Part shown: piece after piece, positions 35,844 through 48,152 of the stretch
How the letters are laid out: each line of letters starts with the position of its first letter
Position numbering within the stretch: the stretch's first letter is position 1
Source: Impatiens glandulifera
Lineage: Eukaryota > Streptophyta > Magnoliopsida > Ericales > Balsaminaceae
DNA: 64,000 bases
Assembly: GCF_907164915.1 (NCBI RefSeq)
Contig: NC_061862.1
Span: forward strand, 121,981,533 to 122,045,532
Direction: 5' to 3'
Made by a program: the position numbers and the translations under genes
Notes under the pieces: model-generated
What the model saw: only the letters and a program-made list of their open reading frames with translations
Told to the model about the DNA's origin: nothing
Databases searched by the model: none

Positions 35844-37025
35844 CGCTCCGGGCATCGTGTCAGAGGGGAGGGTGAGATGCGATGGGAGCGAAGATCTACA
35901 CGCCCGTTGCCATGACCCTCATGTAAATCCCCCATACCCACCCATGAGAAGACCGCCTGCCTTCCATGAAAATACACTAACACGTCCATGTGAAGACCGA
36001 ATTGACAGGGATTTTATATTTACGTTTATTAAATATTAATTTAATTTATTAAAAAACACATGCAGCGATATAATATTCGCTTCAATTAATTCATTCAATT
36101 TTTTTCTAGGAATTTGATTTAATTTTTTATTTCATTTTTTGGTCTTGGAGACCCTCTGGAGCGAAGATATATTTGCTTCAATTAATTTTAATAATTATAT
36201 TTCCGTTTATTAAATATTAATTCAATTAATTTATATTATTTTTTTTTAATTTTATTTAATTTTGTTGTTTAATTTTTTTGGCCTCGAGACACTCTGGAGC
36301 GAAGGTATATTTGCTTCAATTAATTTTAATAAAAACCTCATGTAAACCCCCCAACCCACCCATGAGAAGACCGCCTGCCTACCATGGAAAGACACTTACC
36401 CGTCTATGTAAAGACCAAAATGACATGGATTTTATATTTCCGTTTATTAAATATGAATTCAATTAATTGAAGATGACATGCAGCAACCGAACAAATCTTC
36501 GCTTCAATTCCTTGGGTATTTTTATTTTTTTAATTTTTTTTCCGTTTATTAATAAATGTTAATGTAATTAATTTAAATTGACAATCAGTAAACGACCAAA
36601 TATTCGCTTGAATTTTGTTTTTCGAGTAGACGATTGAAAGCGAAGATTTCTTATTTTCAAATAATTTTAGCCTGACGTTCATGTAAAACCACCTCCCCTC
36701 CCATGAGAAGCCAACTTGCCTGTCATGTAAATTCACTTACCCGCGCATTTACATTCCGCGAATAAATCTTCGCTTCTATGAATAGTTTTCATTTTACATT
36801 TTTTTTTTATTTTTTTTTATGAATCTACGATATCGAACGAATATTTATTCGCTTCCATGACTAGTTGATATAATTTCAATTTCCCGCTACAAGCCGACTA
36901 TCCCTCAATTTCATTTTCATAAGCAACTGTTCATATTCTTCTCTCTCTATCTCCCGGCGATAATCCAAACACTGAACGTCGAAACCCTAGATATTTCGTT
37001 TATACTACAAGGATTTCTTCTGAAC
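35844..37025. other. MULE left subterminal region and leader of the first Ulp1-like gene
   Basis: Blocks shared with the right end occur here in inverse orientation: CCCACCCATGAGAAGACCGCC (about 35938 and 36357), TTATTAAATAT, and AGCGAAGATATATTTGCTTC (about 36170). GCGAA-type motifs recur every 100-150 bp. From about 36900 the sequence becomes leader-like, with a CT-rich stretch and AAACCCTAG, up to the ATG at 37026. Confidence 0.6.
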
Positions 37026-40000
37026 ATGTCGGGTAACCAAGGCAACAACATGGAAGTGGATCATCCCATCGACTCCCGAGAGGTCGTCTTGCAAGTTTGT
37101 AGGAGCATAAACGAAAACGAAACTGCACCCACTCCGGCATCCACCGTCAATCCCAGCACTAAACCAGAGAGGTATGTTCATCTTATTGTGTTTATACTCA
37201 TTTTACACATGTTTATTCAATTTATTTCGTATAATACTGATTTATGCTATCCCACCAAAATTAATGACTTCGAGGACCTATGAAAGGAAGAGGAAGAGAA
37301 ATCCGAAGACGAATACTAAGTCGTCATCGACTGCTGAATCAGTTTCCACAGTTGTTGTCGAAGCTACTGATGTTGCTGCAGGTACTGATGAGATTTTACC
37401 ACCACCTTTTCCTCCTAAAAAAAAACCCAATGTTATTCCTACCTCCACTCCAACAGTCGATGAAGAGTTACCAGAACCACCCCCAGAAACCACTAATATT
37501 TCTCCGTCTACTACCCCATTCGATGAAGAGTTTCCCCCATCTCCCCAAAAAACCAAAACCCGCAAGAAACGTAAACTGACATTTCTAACCAGATCATCAC
37601 CTCATGGCCTCGCTCAACTCATTCCTCAATTGAGCGTAGAACAGAGGGAAGCCGTGAAGGAAATCGGGTTTGGTTCTCTTCTTACAATGGGCGTCTCCAA
37701 GTGCCTGGCTCATTTTTCCAGACACGTAGTCCAATGTTTTGACCCGGATAAGAGTTCTCTGGTATTGTCCAACGGTGATGAGATCCGTATCGATGAAGAT
37801 CTCGTACAGCTCGTGATGAACCTCCCTAGAGGGGCAATGAACGTAGTCGAGTCCGTTGGGTTGGACAAGACTAAGGACCCTGATTATTTTAATTTCTTGA
37901 GGGATTGGAAGACCAGATGGACCGGGGAAGACTCAAAAGCTCCCGAAACACTTTCTATGATCCCCAAGATATTAAGTAACACAAGTGCAGACAACGATTT
38001 CAAAATAGACTTCGTTGTCTTTGTTGTCTCTAGTTTTTTATGTCCAGTTCAAAATTCACGAGCCAGGTAAACATGTATTCAAACCTATTATATATCTAAT
38101 TGTATTTGTGAATACTGACAAATGTATTTTTTTCATTTCAGGTTCAAAATTCTGAAATCCTTAATGGAGGTTGATAACATAAAGGAACTGAACTGGTGCC
38201 ACTTTACACTACAACGATTGGTTGACAGTGTAAGAAGTTGGAAAGAAAAAGCAAGTAAAGATAAAAATCCATATTTCGATGGACCTATAACCCTTTTATC
38301 GGTAAGTATTGTTGCCTCTCTTATATATGATTTATAGATATGTAATATTTTCTAACATGTTTCCCACTCCTTTACTCCAGATTTGCTACCTAGATGGTGT
38401 TTTTGTGGAAGGTGAACGTATCCCCTACGAAAGAAAATTTCCAATTATCTCCTGTTGGGATGACGTCAGCGTGTTAGAGTTTACCAACTTAGAAGGTCGT
38501 GCCGGTGGTTTTGGGCTGGGCAGGGCAAGGGCGCACCTAGCAGTTAGACAACCCGAGAATCCAGTTGACTCGGTTGAAGTAAAAGAAGACGATAATGAGG
38601 TATGTGGAAACAATAAATTGACTCCCATTGTTCTTTATTATCCTGTTTTCAAGATTAATGAAGTCTGTTTTTCATAATGTACAGTTGTTGACATCCAAAA
38701 TCCTGCAAACTTTTAAAGATACAGCCCAACAGCTGAATTACCTATCAGGGGAGTTGGAGAAACGCAACATCGATCCCAAGCCCTTTTTTGAGGCCGGTTT
38801 CCTGAACCTCAGAGAGTCTGAAGGGTTCATGAAACACTTGAAGGTGGTGATCGATGGTCCGGTTCATGTAGGTGTGGAAGATCCTACAAGGGATGCACTT
38901 GGGGACACTTTACAGTGTGCGGGCTTGAAATTCAATAGTCCCCGGGTTGATTACACATGTCAGACTGCAGTGGAGGACCATGCAGACAATCCACCAGCAC
39001 AGGCTGAAGTGAATGATTTTGAGGATGCAGTGATGTCAAATGAAGAAAATCCATCAGATCACGTTGAACAGAATGATCTCGATGTTGCCGTTCTGGCCAA
39101 TGAAGCTCCGTCAACCCCTGTTCAACCGAAATCTGTTGAGGATGTACGTGAGGACATTGAAAATGAATCACTCCTTGTTGAACAGGAAGTTGTACATGCT
39201 GCATTTCAGCCCATTCAAGCCAAGTCACCCCCTTTTCAACCGGACGAACCTGAGGATGCAGTTATGCCCCATCAAGAAAATTGTTCGGATCACGTGGAAC
39301 CGAATGATCTCGATGATGCAGTTCTGCACAATGAAGATCAGTCACTCCTTGTTCAACCGAAAGATGTTGAGGATGTAGGTCATGACATTGACGATGACTC
39401 ACTCCTTGTTGAACAGGAAGATGTACAGGCTGCATTTCAGCCCATTCAAGCCAAGTCACCCCCTTTTCAACCGGACGAACCTGAGGATGCAGTTCTTCCC
39501 AACAAAGATGCCTCACCCCGTGTTGAACCAACTGATCATGAGGGCGAAGTCAAGGAACCGGATGAGGTACCCCCAGTGCAGACACCCACTCTTGAAGACG
39601 ATGATCAGGGTGAAGGGAAGGAACCGGTTGAGGAACCCAAAGCGCAGCATGTTGAACCAAATGATCAGGGTGAAGGGAAGGAACATGTTGCGGCACCCCA
39701 AGCTCAGTCTGTTGCACCAACTGATCAGGGTGAAGGCAAGCAACAGGGTGAGGCTTCTAAGGCCGTTGAATCTTCTGAAGATGAAGATGAATGTGATGGG
39801 GGGGATGCATCAACATTAGAGAATATCCCAAGAGGAAGATCACGAAAATTCCTGTGCACCTTCGATCCCCTTACATGCAACAGGTTGCGGATATGTTGGA
39901 CCACAACATAACCAACAAGGAACAGAGATTAGCCGATTTTGTGTTTGATGAAGACCTGCCTCCAATGTAAGTTACCTCTCATGCTTTTCGGAATTTCAAA

Positions 40001-41000
40001 TATGAAATTAGTTAGTTATGGTCTTGTAAATGAATGTATTTTGCAGGGACGTTCTGTACGTAGGTGCACCGGGTAATATCACCCGTCAATTACTTCGTTA
40101 AATGAAAATGGCTGAAGAAATTTCGAGCGAAGTGATTGACGCTTGGTCCATAATCGTGCACTTCAAATGCCGTAGGTTGCCGAGGCATGAACCAAGAATA
40201 ATTTGTTTCTCATCATGTTCACATGTAAGTGCATCACTTTTTTTTTCCTATGTATCCTTCAATGTTCATGACTTTGATGCTCTGCCCTTATTTTGCAGGT
40301 TAATATGCAGCATGATGCCACCTTATTTTCCCAATCCATTGAAGAAGACATGAGAAACTACCAAGTCACAAAAGAAGACCTCCTCTTCGCTGACGTGGTC
40401 TGTACATATCCCTCAATTCCAAGTAACGAATATGCAATAAAGTAATAAATGTTTGTGTTCTTTTTGCAGATACTCCTACCCGTTGTCTTTTCCCGACATT
40501 TCTTCCTTGTTTGTGTGAATATTAAGGACTCCAAAATCGTTGTACTTGACAACTCCGGCCGTCCTCATGGAATGAAAATTATGGACAAGTATGTCACTTT
40601 GAGTAAACAACTCGATTGTTTTGTGAAATTCTTGTCAAGTCAAGGCATGGAAAGAATGGCTGCAAAGGTTAAAAAATATAGGATAATGGCCCCAAAGCTG
40701 GACTGGCAAGACAAAACAAACAAGACAGACTGTGGTGTTTATTTAATGAGACATATGGAAACATATAGAGGAACGACGAAGAATTGGTCTATTGACATCA
40801 ACGAAAATAATGTAAGTGTTATACCATATTTTAGTAGATGACATTGAACAATTTTAGATGTTCTTATACTTTCTCTTGTTCTTTTGAAGGCCGGAGAAGC
40901 TTTGAGTACGTTGAGGATAAAATATTTATACAGAATTCTTATGTCTGAGCACAATGTCAATAGGTTCAAGTTAAAGACTGCAATTAGATCAAGATATTAG
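37026..41000 (+). pseudogene. Transposon-borne Ulp1/C48 cysteine protease-like gene 1
   Basis: Nine exons can be traced: 37026-37171, 37275-38066, 38142-38301, 38381-38599, 38685-39966, 40047-40224, 40299-40397, 40470-40811 and 40890-41000 (stop TAG). The N-terminal half has the plant Ulp1-transposon domain (LSVEQREAVKEIGFGSLL; RIDEDLVQLVMNLP). Exon 5 encodes a long acidic repeat region. Exon 8 is the C48 core: His in SRHFFLV, Asp/Asn in VVLDNS, Gln in LDWQDKT and Cys in TDCGVYLMRHME, all present. Two lesions interrupt it: a frame change near a run of seven G at about 39798-39804, and a TAA at 40099-40101. Ulp1 enzymes cleave SUMO or related modifiers; the transposon versions have no proven substrate. 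An assembly error at the G run cannot be excluded. Confidence 0.82.
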
Positions 41001-41214
41001 GGATTTTTATGGCTTATACGGAATTATACTTGTACAGTAATTCTTATGTTTACACAGGTCAATTCCCATTTTTTTAATGTAATACTGTTTGATAGTGAAT
41101 TATAACTTATAATGCAATTCAGATCTTAATGTATGGACTGCAATTCAGATGTTAATGTATGGAGTTATAATGTATTGATGTTTGATGTGTCTTCTTGTAC
41201 CAATTTTCTTAAAA

Positions 41215-41866
41215 TCATAAACGAGGATATTTTCTTCACTGGGTGTTTTAATATTCTAAAACGAAGATATATTGTCAACATCATGAAACTGAAAACCTTG
41301 CAACCGTAATATCTTCTTAACTGAAAAATTTGAAATTCCTAAACGAAGATATCTTCTTATGTTCATTTTTGGTGCAATCCATATTTTGAAAATCCGAGAC
41401 GAAGATATCTTCTTCAGTATATGTTTTTAAATTCATAAACGAAGATATCCTATTAACTATAAATTTTCAAAATCCTAAACGAAGATATCTTCTTATGTTC
41501 ATTTTTGGTGCAATCCATATTTTGAAAATCCGAGACGAAGATATCTTCTTCACTATATGTTTTCAAATTCATAAACGAAGATATCCTCGCAACTATAAAT
41601 TTTCCAAATCCGAAACGAAGATATCTTCTTATGTTATTTTTTGGTGCAATCCATATTTTGAAAATCCGAGACGAAGATATCTTCTTCACTATATGTTTTC
41701 AAATTCATAAACGAAGATATCCTCGCAACTATAAATTTTCAAAATCCGAAACGAAGATATCTTCTTATGTTCTTTTTTGGTGCAATCCATCTTTTGAAAA
41801 TCCGAGACGAAGATATCTTCTTCACTATATGTTTTCAAATTCATAAACGAAGATATCCTCGCAACA
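41215..41866. repeat. 136-bp satellite rich in ACGAAGATAT motifs
   Basis: About four units of 136 bp (GAAGATATCTTCTTATG recurring at 41345, 41481, 41617 and 41753), preceded by a degraded part-unit. Each unit holds three CGAAGATAT sites about 45 bp apart, joined by TTTTGGTGCAATCCAT and ATGTTTTCAAATTCATAAA. The core motif is the same as at the inner edge of the TIRs (GCGAAGATAT). Open frames across it are by-products. Confidence 0.85.
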
Positions 41867-42093
41867 TGTAATGCCCCTACCTGTGGTATGTATTGATGTC
41901 AATTCAAGAATGAAAACTCATTTATTACTTCAACTACTGCTGTATCAAGATCATCCCTCTCATACCCTCACTCTCACTCTCACTCTCACACAACACTCTC
42001 ACTCTCACCTCTCTCTCTGTTTTGACTCTTTCCTTCCCGAATCTCTATCTACGTTGTCTTTCCTTCAGTCATTTAGCGTAAAACTCATAAGAG

Positions 42094-44579
42094 ATGGACC
42101 CAGACATGCTGGTTTTATCGCAAGGCAACAACTGGAGCGATCTTAAGTCTGATCAACGATGACCCGGTCCCTTTTAGTGTCTATCATGTAGATGAGATTC
42201 TTCCTCTATTACGAATAAACGTTACCGACGGACTGATGCCCACATGCAAAGCAGATGGAATACGGACTCTCGTTCTTTTGTTATTGGGGGAAATGCACAT
42301 ATGCCCGACGCTAGAGGACTTTGCTTCAATCCTTAGGTGTGGTACAAAATGCACTCATGATCTTGCCTGTCCATCAAGATCCTCATATGGCCGTCCACAT
42401 TTGCGACAGCTTCTATGGATGTACAATGTTTGATGCTCTCTTGTTTACCCTCCAACATGGATTTCTGAATATGACAAACATAGACGAGTACTTTGGCGTG
42501 TCCAGGGAGCTGAGAGGACCATCAACCACACACAAAGCAAACTGGATCATGCTTGTGGTTCTGGCTCATTTCTTTTTATGTCCGGCTGCAGGACGCCGGC
42601 CTTCGGAAAGGATCCTGCGTGTAGTTCCTGCACTGATGGGAAACGCCCCAAACCTGGCTAGCCTGGTACTTGCTGAGACATTACTTGGTCTTAACGAATT
42701 TGTTCCCGAGGAAAACAACTATTCTCGCCGGGATCACCTTTGGTTCTATACCTCTGGTTGTTAGACAAGTTGCATTGGTTGCCCCGTCCTTCAATTCCCT
42801 ACACTTCCTTTGCCAATCTACAAGTGCAAAGGGTCAATGGACTCGTGCCTCCGAATTCTATTTCGGAATATTCACCCAATTAGGTTCATTGTTCTGTGGT
42901 ATCTGTTTACTGAAATGATGTACGAGATGAGGGGTTCTCCATTCATCATTTTGTTGGGCCTTCAGGGAACTACCTCCTACTGCACAAGTGTCATATACAG
43001 ACAATTTGGCCTACGAATCCCCTACCTTCAAATGGACACAATCCTCCGGAGGACTTCATGTTTACTCCTCAACATCTTTACTTAGAGTACGCATCAATAA
43101 TTGAAATTCTTTGACGGTTTTCATCCCCACCGATGGATCAATGCTTGTGAACGAAGCCATTCAGCTATACATTCCACCCGTCANNNNNNNNNNNNNNNNN
43201 NNNNNNNNNNNNNNNNNNNNNNNNNNNNNNNNNNNNNNNNNNNNNNNNNNNNNNNNNNNNNNNNNNNNNNNNNNNNNNNNNNNNNNNNNNNNNNNNNNNN
43301 NNNNNNNNNNNNNNNNNNNNNNNNNNNNNNNNNNNNNNNNNNNNNNNNNNNNNNNNNNNNNNNNNNNNNNNNNNNNNNNNNNNNNNNNNNNNNNNNNNNN
43401 NNNNNNNNNNNNNNNNNNNNNNNNNNNNNNNNNNNNNNNNNNNNNNNNNNNNNNNNNNNNNNNNNNNNNNNNNNNNNNNNNNNNNNNNNNNNNNNNNNNN
43501 NNNNNNNNNNNNNNNNNNNNNNNNNNNNNNNNNNNNNNNNNNNNNNNNNNNNNNNNNNNNNNNNNNNNNNNNNNNNNNNNNNNNNNNNNNNNNNNNNNNN
43601 NNNNNNNNNNNNNNNNNNNNNNNNNNNNNNNNNNNNNNNNNNNNNNNNNNNNNNNNNNNNNNNNNNNNNNNNNNNNNNNNNNNTTTGGTCATACATTTTG
43701 CACAACCTTTCTAGGAAAAATGTCAAACCTCGTTACAAGAAGATTTTCTACACAACCGTGCTCACCGTAAGTTGTACTAGCACTGTTATTTATCAATTAT
43801 GTTATTCTTGTGAGACTAAAGACTGCTGTAAACAGATTTTTCGTGAAGGTGGGATAACTACGCGAGAAAAATTCAATGACAGGTTCTGTCTAGAAGGTCG
43901 GGCTTTCCAAATTTCAAAAATGGACCTCTGGGAAGTGGACCTCGTAAGTACATCTCTGGCTGTCGTACCTTATAATATCATTTACCACTCAGTTCAAATC
44001 TAATCTTTTTTAATTCTATCCACAGTTGTTTTTCCCAATCATTGATGACAGACATTTCTACCTTGTTTGCTATAACTTCATACAAAGGCAATTTCAAGTA
44101 ATTGATAACCGGGAGTCACCTATGCAATCGCCCTTCGAAAGAAGATATAAGAATGCACAAATCTTGGTATGACACTACAATTAAAATTTAAAACAGTTCA
44201 ATTTTGGAATTCTAGTAGCACTAAAATACATTACATAATGTTGTTTGTAATGATGTATCAGGATGACTACATTCAACAATATATGAACGACGTAGACCCC
44301 GTTCTTGCTAAAAAGTATGGCGGTTTGGAAAAGATATGTCTGAAATTGCCATGGCAGGATTCAAAGAATTACACTGACTGCGGCATTTTTTGCATGAGAC
44401 ACATGGAGACGTATGAAGGTGAGGTGAAGGGGTGGAAAACTGGCTTTGGAGTTAAAAGAAATGTAAGGAACCAAATAAAGACATTGAGGATGGAATACTG
44501 TTGGCGTGTCATTGGCTCGGAGCTAAACAAGGCCAGGAGCGAGGTCTACAATTCCTGCCGTAAATGGATAAGTCAATGA
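42094..44579 (+). pseudogene. Transposon-borne Ulp1/C48-like gene 2, interrupted by an N gap
   Basis: The 5' half (42094-43160) has protein-like sequence that changes frame several times (LLLLGEMHICPTLEDFASIL, then WIMLVVLAHFFLCPAAGRRP, then GSPFIILLGLQG), so it is broken or misassembled. After the gap, exons at about 43684-43769, 43836-43943, 44026-44166 and 44262-44579 are clean. The catalytic core is complete: DDRHFYLVCYN (His), QVIDNR (Asp/Asn), LPWQDSKNYTDCGIF (Gln and Cys), then MRHMETYEG. It is diverged from gene 1, so it is not a recent duplicate. It may have been fused to a plant-mobile-domain-like N-terminus; that part is uncertain. Confidence 0.72.
43184..43683. other. Assembly gap, exactly 500 N
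   Basis: Five hundred consecutive undetermined bases lie inside the second Ulp1-like gene. The round length suggests a placeholder, so the true distance is unknown. Any open frame spanning it is meaningless. Confidence 0.99.
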
Positions 44580-45412
44580 ATTAGGAACTGTATACATATT
44601 GTGGAATTAAATTTTACAAAGAATTTTAGTTCACATGAGTACAATAATGTACTCATAGACAGATGGGGTAATTAAACTATTCCTATAATTGTAATGATTT
44701 ATTGTTACAATAAAGAATATGTTGTGTAATTTCAATTCTCAAAAATTGTTACTTCACATCCTCACACTAATGAACGTGTATACATGAAGTGTGTTTTTTA
44801 TGAAATTTAATTTTCAAATACTTGTTCAATTATGTGTTAAATGAATAAATTAAGTGAAATAAACATGAGCCGCATAAATATTCGCTTCAAAGACCTTCTC
44901 TTCATAAAATATATATGTGAAGCCTCGAATTTCATGAAAGAAATATGAAGAGAATAAATATTCTCCTATAAGACATATTTTCGATCAAGCGAATACATAT
45001 TCGCCTCAAATTATTGATAATGTAAAGCCACCATCTCATCCATGAGAAGCGGGATGACTTGTCATGTCACTGCACTTACCCCGACATGTAAATACCAGTT
45101 TCAACATAAAGATCAATTTCATCAGACAAATATGAGGAGAATAAATATTCGACCGAGATACATGGTGAGGTTCAAGCGAACACATATTCGCCTCAGTATT
45201 ATGTTTCATTTTCTCAATTTGCAACTAAAAGGATACTTAATATTAGTTGACTTGGGGCGAATAAATATTCGATTGATTTAGGTGTTTGTAATTTTTAGAA
45301 ATGAATTAGTGTGGTCATTCATTTGGTATTTCATAAAACTTCGCATGCATACATTCGACCTTATTCTTTGTTTCAATCCAACGTACATACAATACTCTAT
45401 ACATATCAGATT
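44580..45412. other. MULE convergent intergenic region with GCGAATA motifs
   Basis: This lies between the convergent Ulp1-like gene 2 and transposase gene 3' ends. It carries paired motifs such as GCGAATACATATTCGCC (about 44996), GCGAACACATATTCGCC (about 45176) and GCGAATAAATATTCG (about 45255), and one degraded copy of the CCATGAGAAG block seen near the TIRs (about 45040). No gene is seen. Confidence 0.55.
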
Positions 45413-48152
45413 TCACATGAAACTGGAATTCGATAGTTGAGATGACAAAAGAACAGTGAACGGAGTATTGGCGTCCATGCTGAAACTTTCGTCCCATTGT
45501 TGAGGAGTTGAGAACTGAGGAGTTGTCGTTGGCATTGCACTTGATGGCTGGAAAGGAATATCAAATTTATTTAAAAGTATGTTATTATATGAATATTAAT
45601 AACACAATTATTAGTAAAGAAGGGTAAGTCAGCAATTTCATACCGGAATATGTGATTCACTAGTTATTCTTGTTGATTTTCGTTTTCTTGAGTTCTTCTC
45701 CAGTCCACCTTTCCTTCTCTTACCCGACTTTGTTGGCTTCTTAGTTTTCATTCCTTTTCCTTGAACAGGGGCACCCTCGGCAGAACGTGATAAACCGGTT
45801 GGTGGAGTTTGCATATTTATACTCTCCTGCAATTTTTTATCCATAAACGTGCACTGGCTCAGCATGATTTCTTTGACATGATTGTAAGTGTCATCTTTTT
45901 CGGCTGCCTTGTTAAATAAATGCATGGACAACCCACACAAATCTCTGTATCTTATGTTATGAAGCTCACTCGGATCAACATTAGTACTGTCCACGATTGG
46001 ATCAGTTCCAAATATTCCATCTTTGGCTGTTCTTGTCCACCTCTTCAATATCAACGCCGGAGGAATCTTCAACACGTCAATCGTTGTGAAAATCTTTTGG
46101 ATGTGAGCACACAAAATCCCTCCAAATTCAAATTTACAGCAGCTACACTCGATATTCTTATCGTCATTCTTATGAACTGTAACTGTATGAGAGCATCTCC
46201 TAGTGTGGGGTGTTACCTTGTATTTTCTGTGTGTGTCGACATCCTCTAACATTTCAACACCACAATCATGCGACATAAACCATTGTTGTTCAAAGCACTT
46301 AAAGACCTCTGGGGTGTAAACTTTGCAGGCATCCTTTAAGATCAAAACTGGATAGTTAAGACTTGGTTGGCTGGTAATTGATTTGAAATCAGCATTCAAC
46401 ACATCATATCTTCTTTCATCGAGTAGTCTTTCAAAGTGTTTGAAAAATTCTAAAAACTTGTGTTTGTAGGAGCAGTACCTTTTCAACATACTGTTCATAC
46501 TCTCACTTCTCTGTGTTGTCGTCATATCAGCACAAAACATTTGTCGTCCATACACTAATGCCCACTTTCGCCTGATGCTAAACATGCGTTTCAACCAATC
46601 GTTGTTTTCAAGCCCGTAGTTTGTCAACATTTGATTCCAAGCTTCAACAAACTCTATCTCTTCTTCAAAATCATATATACACGAAGAAAAATCCTTAGAA
46701 AAATCTCTGAAATTATGGAACACCGAGCTAAGATGTATGGCTGCATTTTGAAATATGTGCCAAATACAGAGACGATGATTTGTTTCGGGCCATTGAGACG
46801 CCAAGGCCTTAGCCATGGCCGCGTCTTGATCTGTAAGAATGGTTTTTGGTTTTTTCCCATGCATAGCTTTGGTGAAAGTCTCAAACAACCAATCAAAAGT
46901 CATCGCAGTTTCATCGTATAATAGAGCTGCTCCAAAAAGAATTGATTGTTTGTGATGATTGACACCTACAAAAAGCGCAACTGGACGACCTTCATTATTC
47001 TTCTTGTATGTGGTGTCAAAACTGACCACGTCTCCGAAGTATGAATAATCGGACCGCATGTTGGAATCACACCAAAAAATATTCGTTATCAAATCGTCCG
47101 CATCAAGTTGAAAAGCATTATAAAAACCAGGATCATTGGATTGTTTGTTCTGCAAATACTCTAATACACCCCCTGTTTCCCCAAAATTACACTCTCTGGT
47201 TCTTTTCGTGCGCAGGTAATTTTTGTAATCATCAGGAAGAAAACCTAGATTCTCCCTTCCACCGATTTGTTTAGACATTAGAGCATGTGAAGACTTAGGA
47301 GGAATTCCCACGTTAGTGGCCATCTCGATATGTAAGCCTGCAGCTGCAGAAATATTCCTATGGCATCTATACAGGTGAGTTTTCTTTGGACTTGCAAGAG
47401 GATGACTATGATCACTAATAAAATTTACCACTTGGAACTTTCCATTGTCTGCACGCTTTATCCTCAATTTCGCTTCACAACAGAACCGAGTCACAGAACG
47501 TCTACGTTTCACATAGACATCACGTTTGTCCTTTCCCCGTTCACCCTGTGCACTACAACAAAAAACTCTATCCAGTATTTTACCCTCCTTGTCTACATGT
47601 TTTGAACTGCGCCTTATACCAAATCCTATTAGTTTAGCGTATGCTAAGTAGAATACGTAGCCTTCTTCTTCACTTTCAAATTCTCTACCTAAAAGTGGAA
47701 TTAAGTTGGATTCGATGTCCTCCAAAGGTTGGCCGTTTCCATCGAAATTCAATTGACGACGACAAGTAGCAGATTCGCTGTTCAGTTTGAACAAGTGGAA
47801 AATAAAGGTTTGTAGATTATTGGAAAATGAAAACAATATAAGCGAAGAAAGCTTCACTTCAACAGTATGAAGATTGTAATATTAGGCGAATATAGTTTCG
47901 CTTCATAAGATATTATCTCATAATATAGTAGTGAAGAGATCTTCGCTTACATGTGCACTACAAAAATTGGAGAACTTAAACAATGTTACCTTAAATCAAT
48001 AATATCATTCTCGTCCATATCATTCTCGCTGATACGTATTCCTTCCTGATAATCAAAAAGAACAGAACATTTCATGTCGAGTATTCAAAAAACATAGAAA
48101 AGGTTGGGAAGAAAAGTAAAGGAGGTATAGATGACATTCAAAAACATACCAT
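45413..48152 (-). CDS. MULE transposase, FAR1-type (FAR1 domain, DDE domain, SWIM finger)
   Basis: Best model: ATG 48152-48150, exon 2 48045-47990, exon 3 47777-45644, exon 4 45547-45413 (stop TGA), 775 aa. All junctions are GT-AG and phases agree. If the last intron is not used the frame stops at 45638. Domains: FAR1 zinc-finger DNA-binding domain, about residues 50-148 (CC at 93-94, CC near 119-120, H143 and H145); MULE transposase domain, about 265-400, with the first acidic residue in VVSFDTTY (D274) and the second in ILTDQDAAM (D336), and HRLCIWHIFQN after it; SWIM finger CSCCKFEFGGILCAH, about 564-578; basic, likely nuclear-localising tail (KTKKPTKSGKRRKGG). No lesion is seen, so it could be active. 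The ATG lies directly at the exon 1 donor (ATG|GTATGT). FAR1/FHY3 host regulators share this architecture, but the TIR context makes a transposase the better call. Confidence 0.9.

Noticed and set aside
38932..39531. Open frames on the minus strand and other plus frames over exon 5 of Ulp1-like gene 1
   Set aside because: They are shadows of an acidic repeat region; only the plus frame continues a splice-consistent gene.
41453..41846. Repeated open frames (MFIFGAIHILKIRDEDIF type)
   Set aside because: They are translations of the 136-bp satellite, not genes.
43101..44003. Long open frames across the middle of Ulp1-like gene 2
   Set aside because: They consist mostly of undetermined bases from the 500-N gap.
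45413..48152. Host FAR1/FHY3 light-signalling gene
   Set aside because: Domain architecture alone would allow it, but the gene lies within near-identical MULE TIRs next to Ulp1-like transposon genes, so a transposase is the better explanation.
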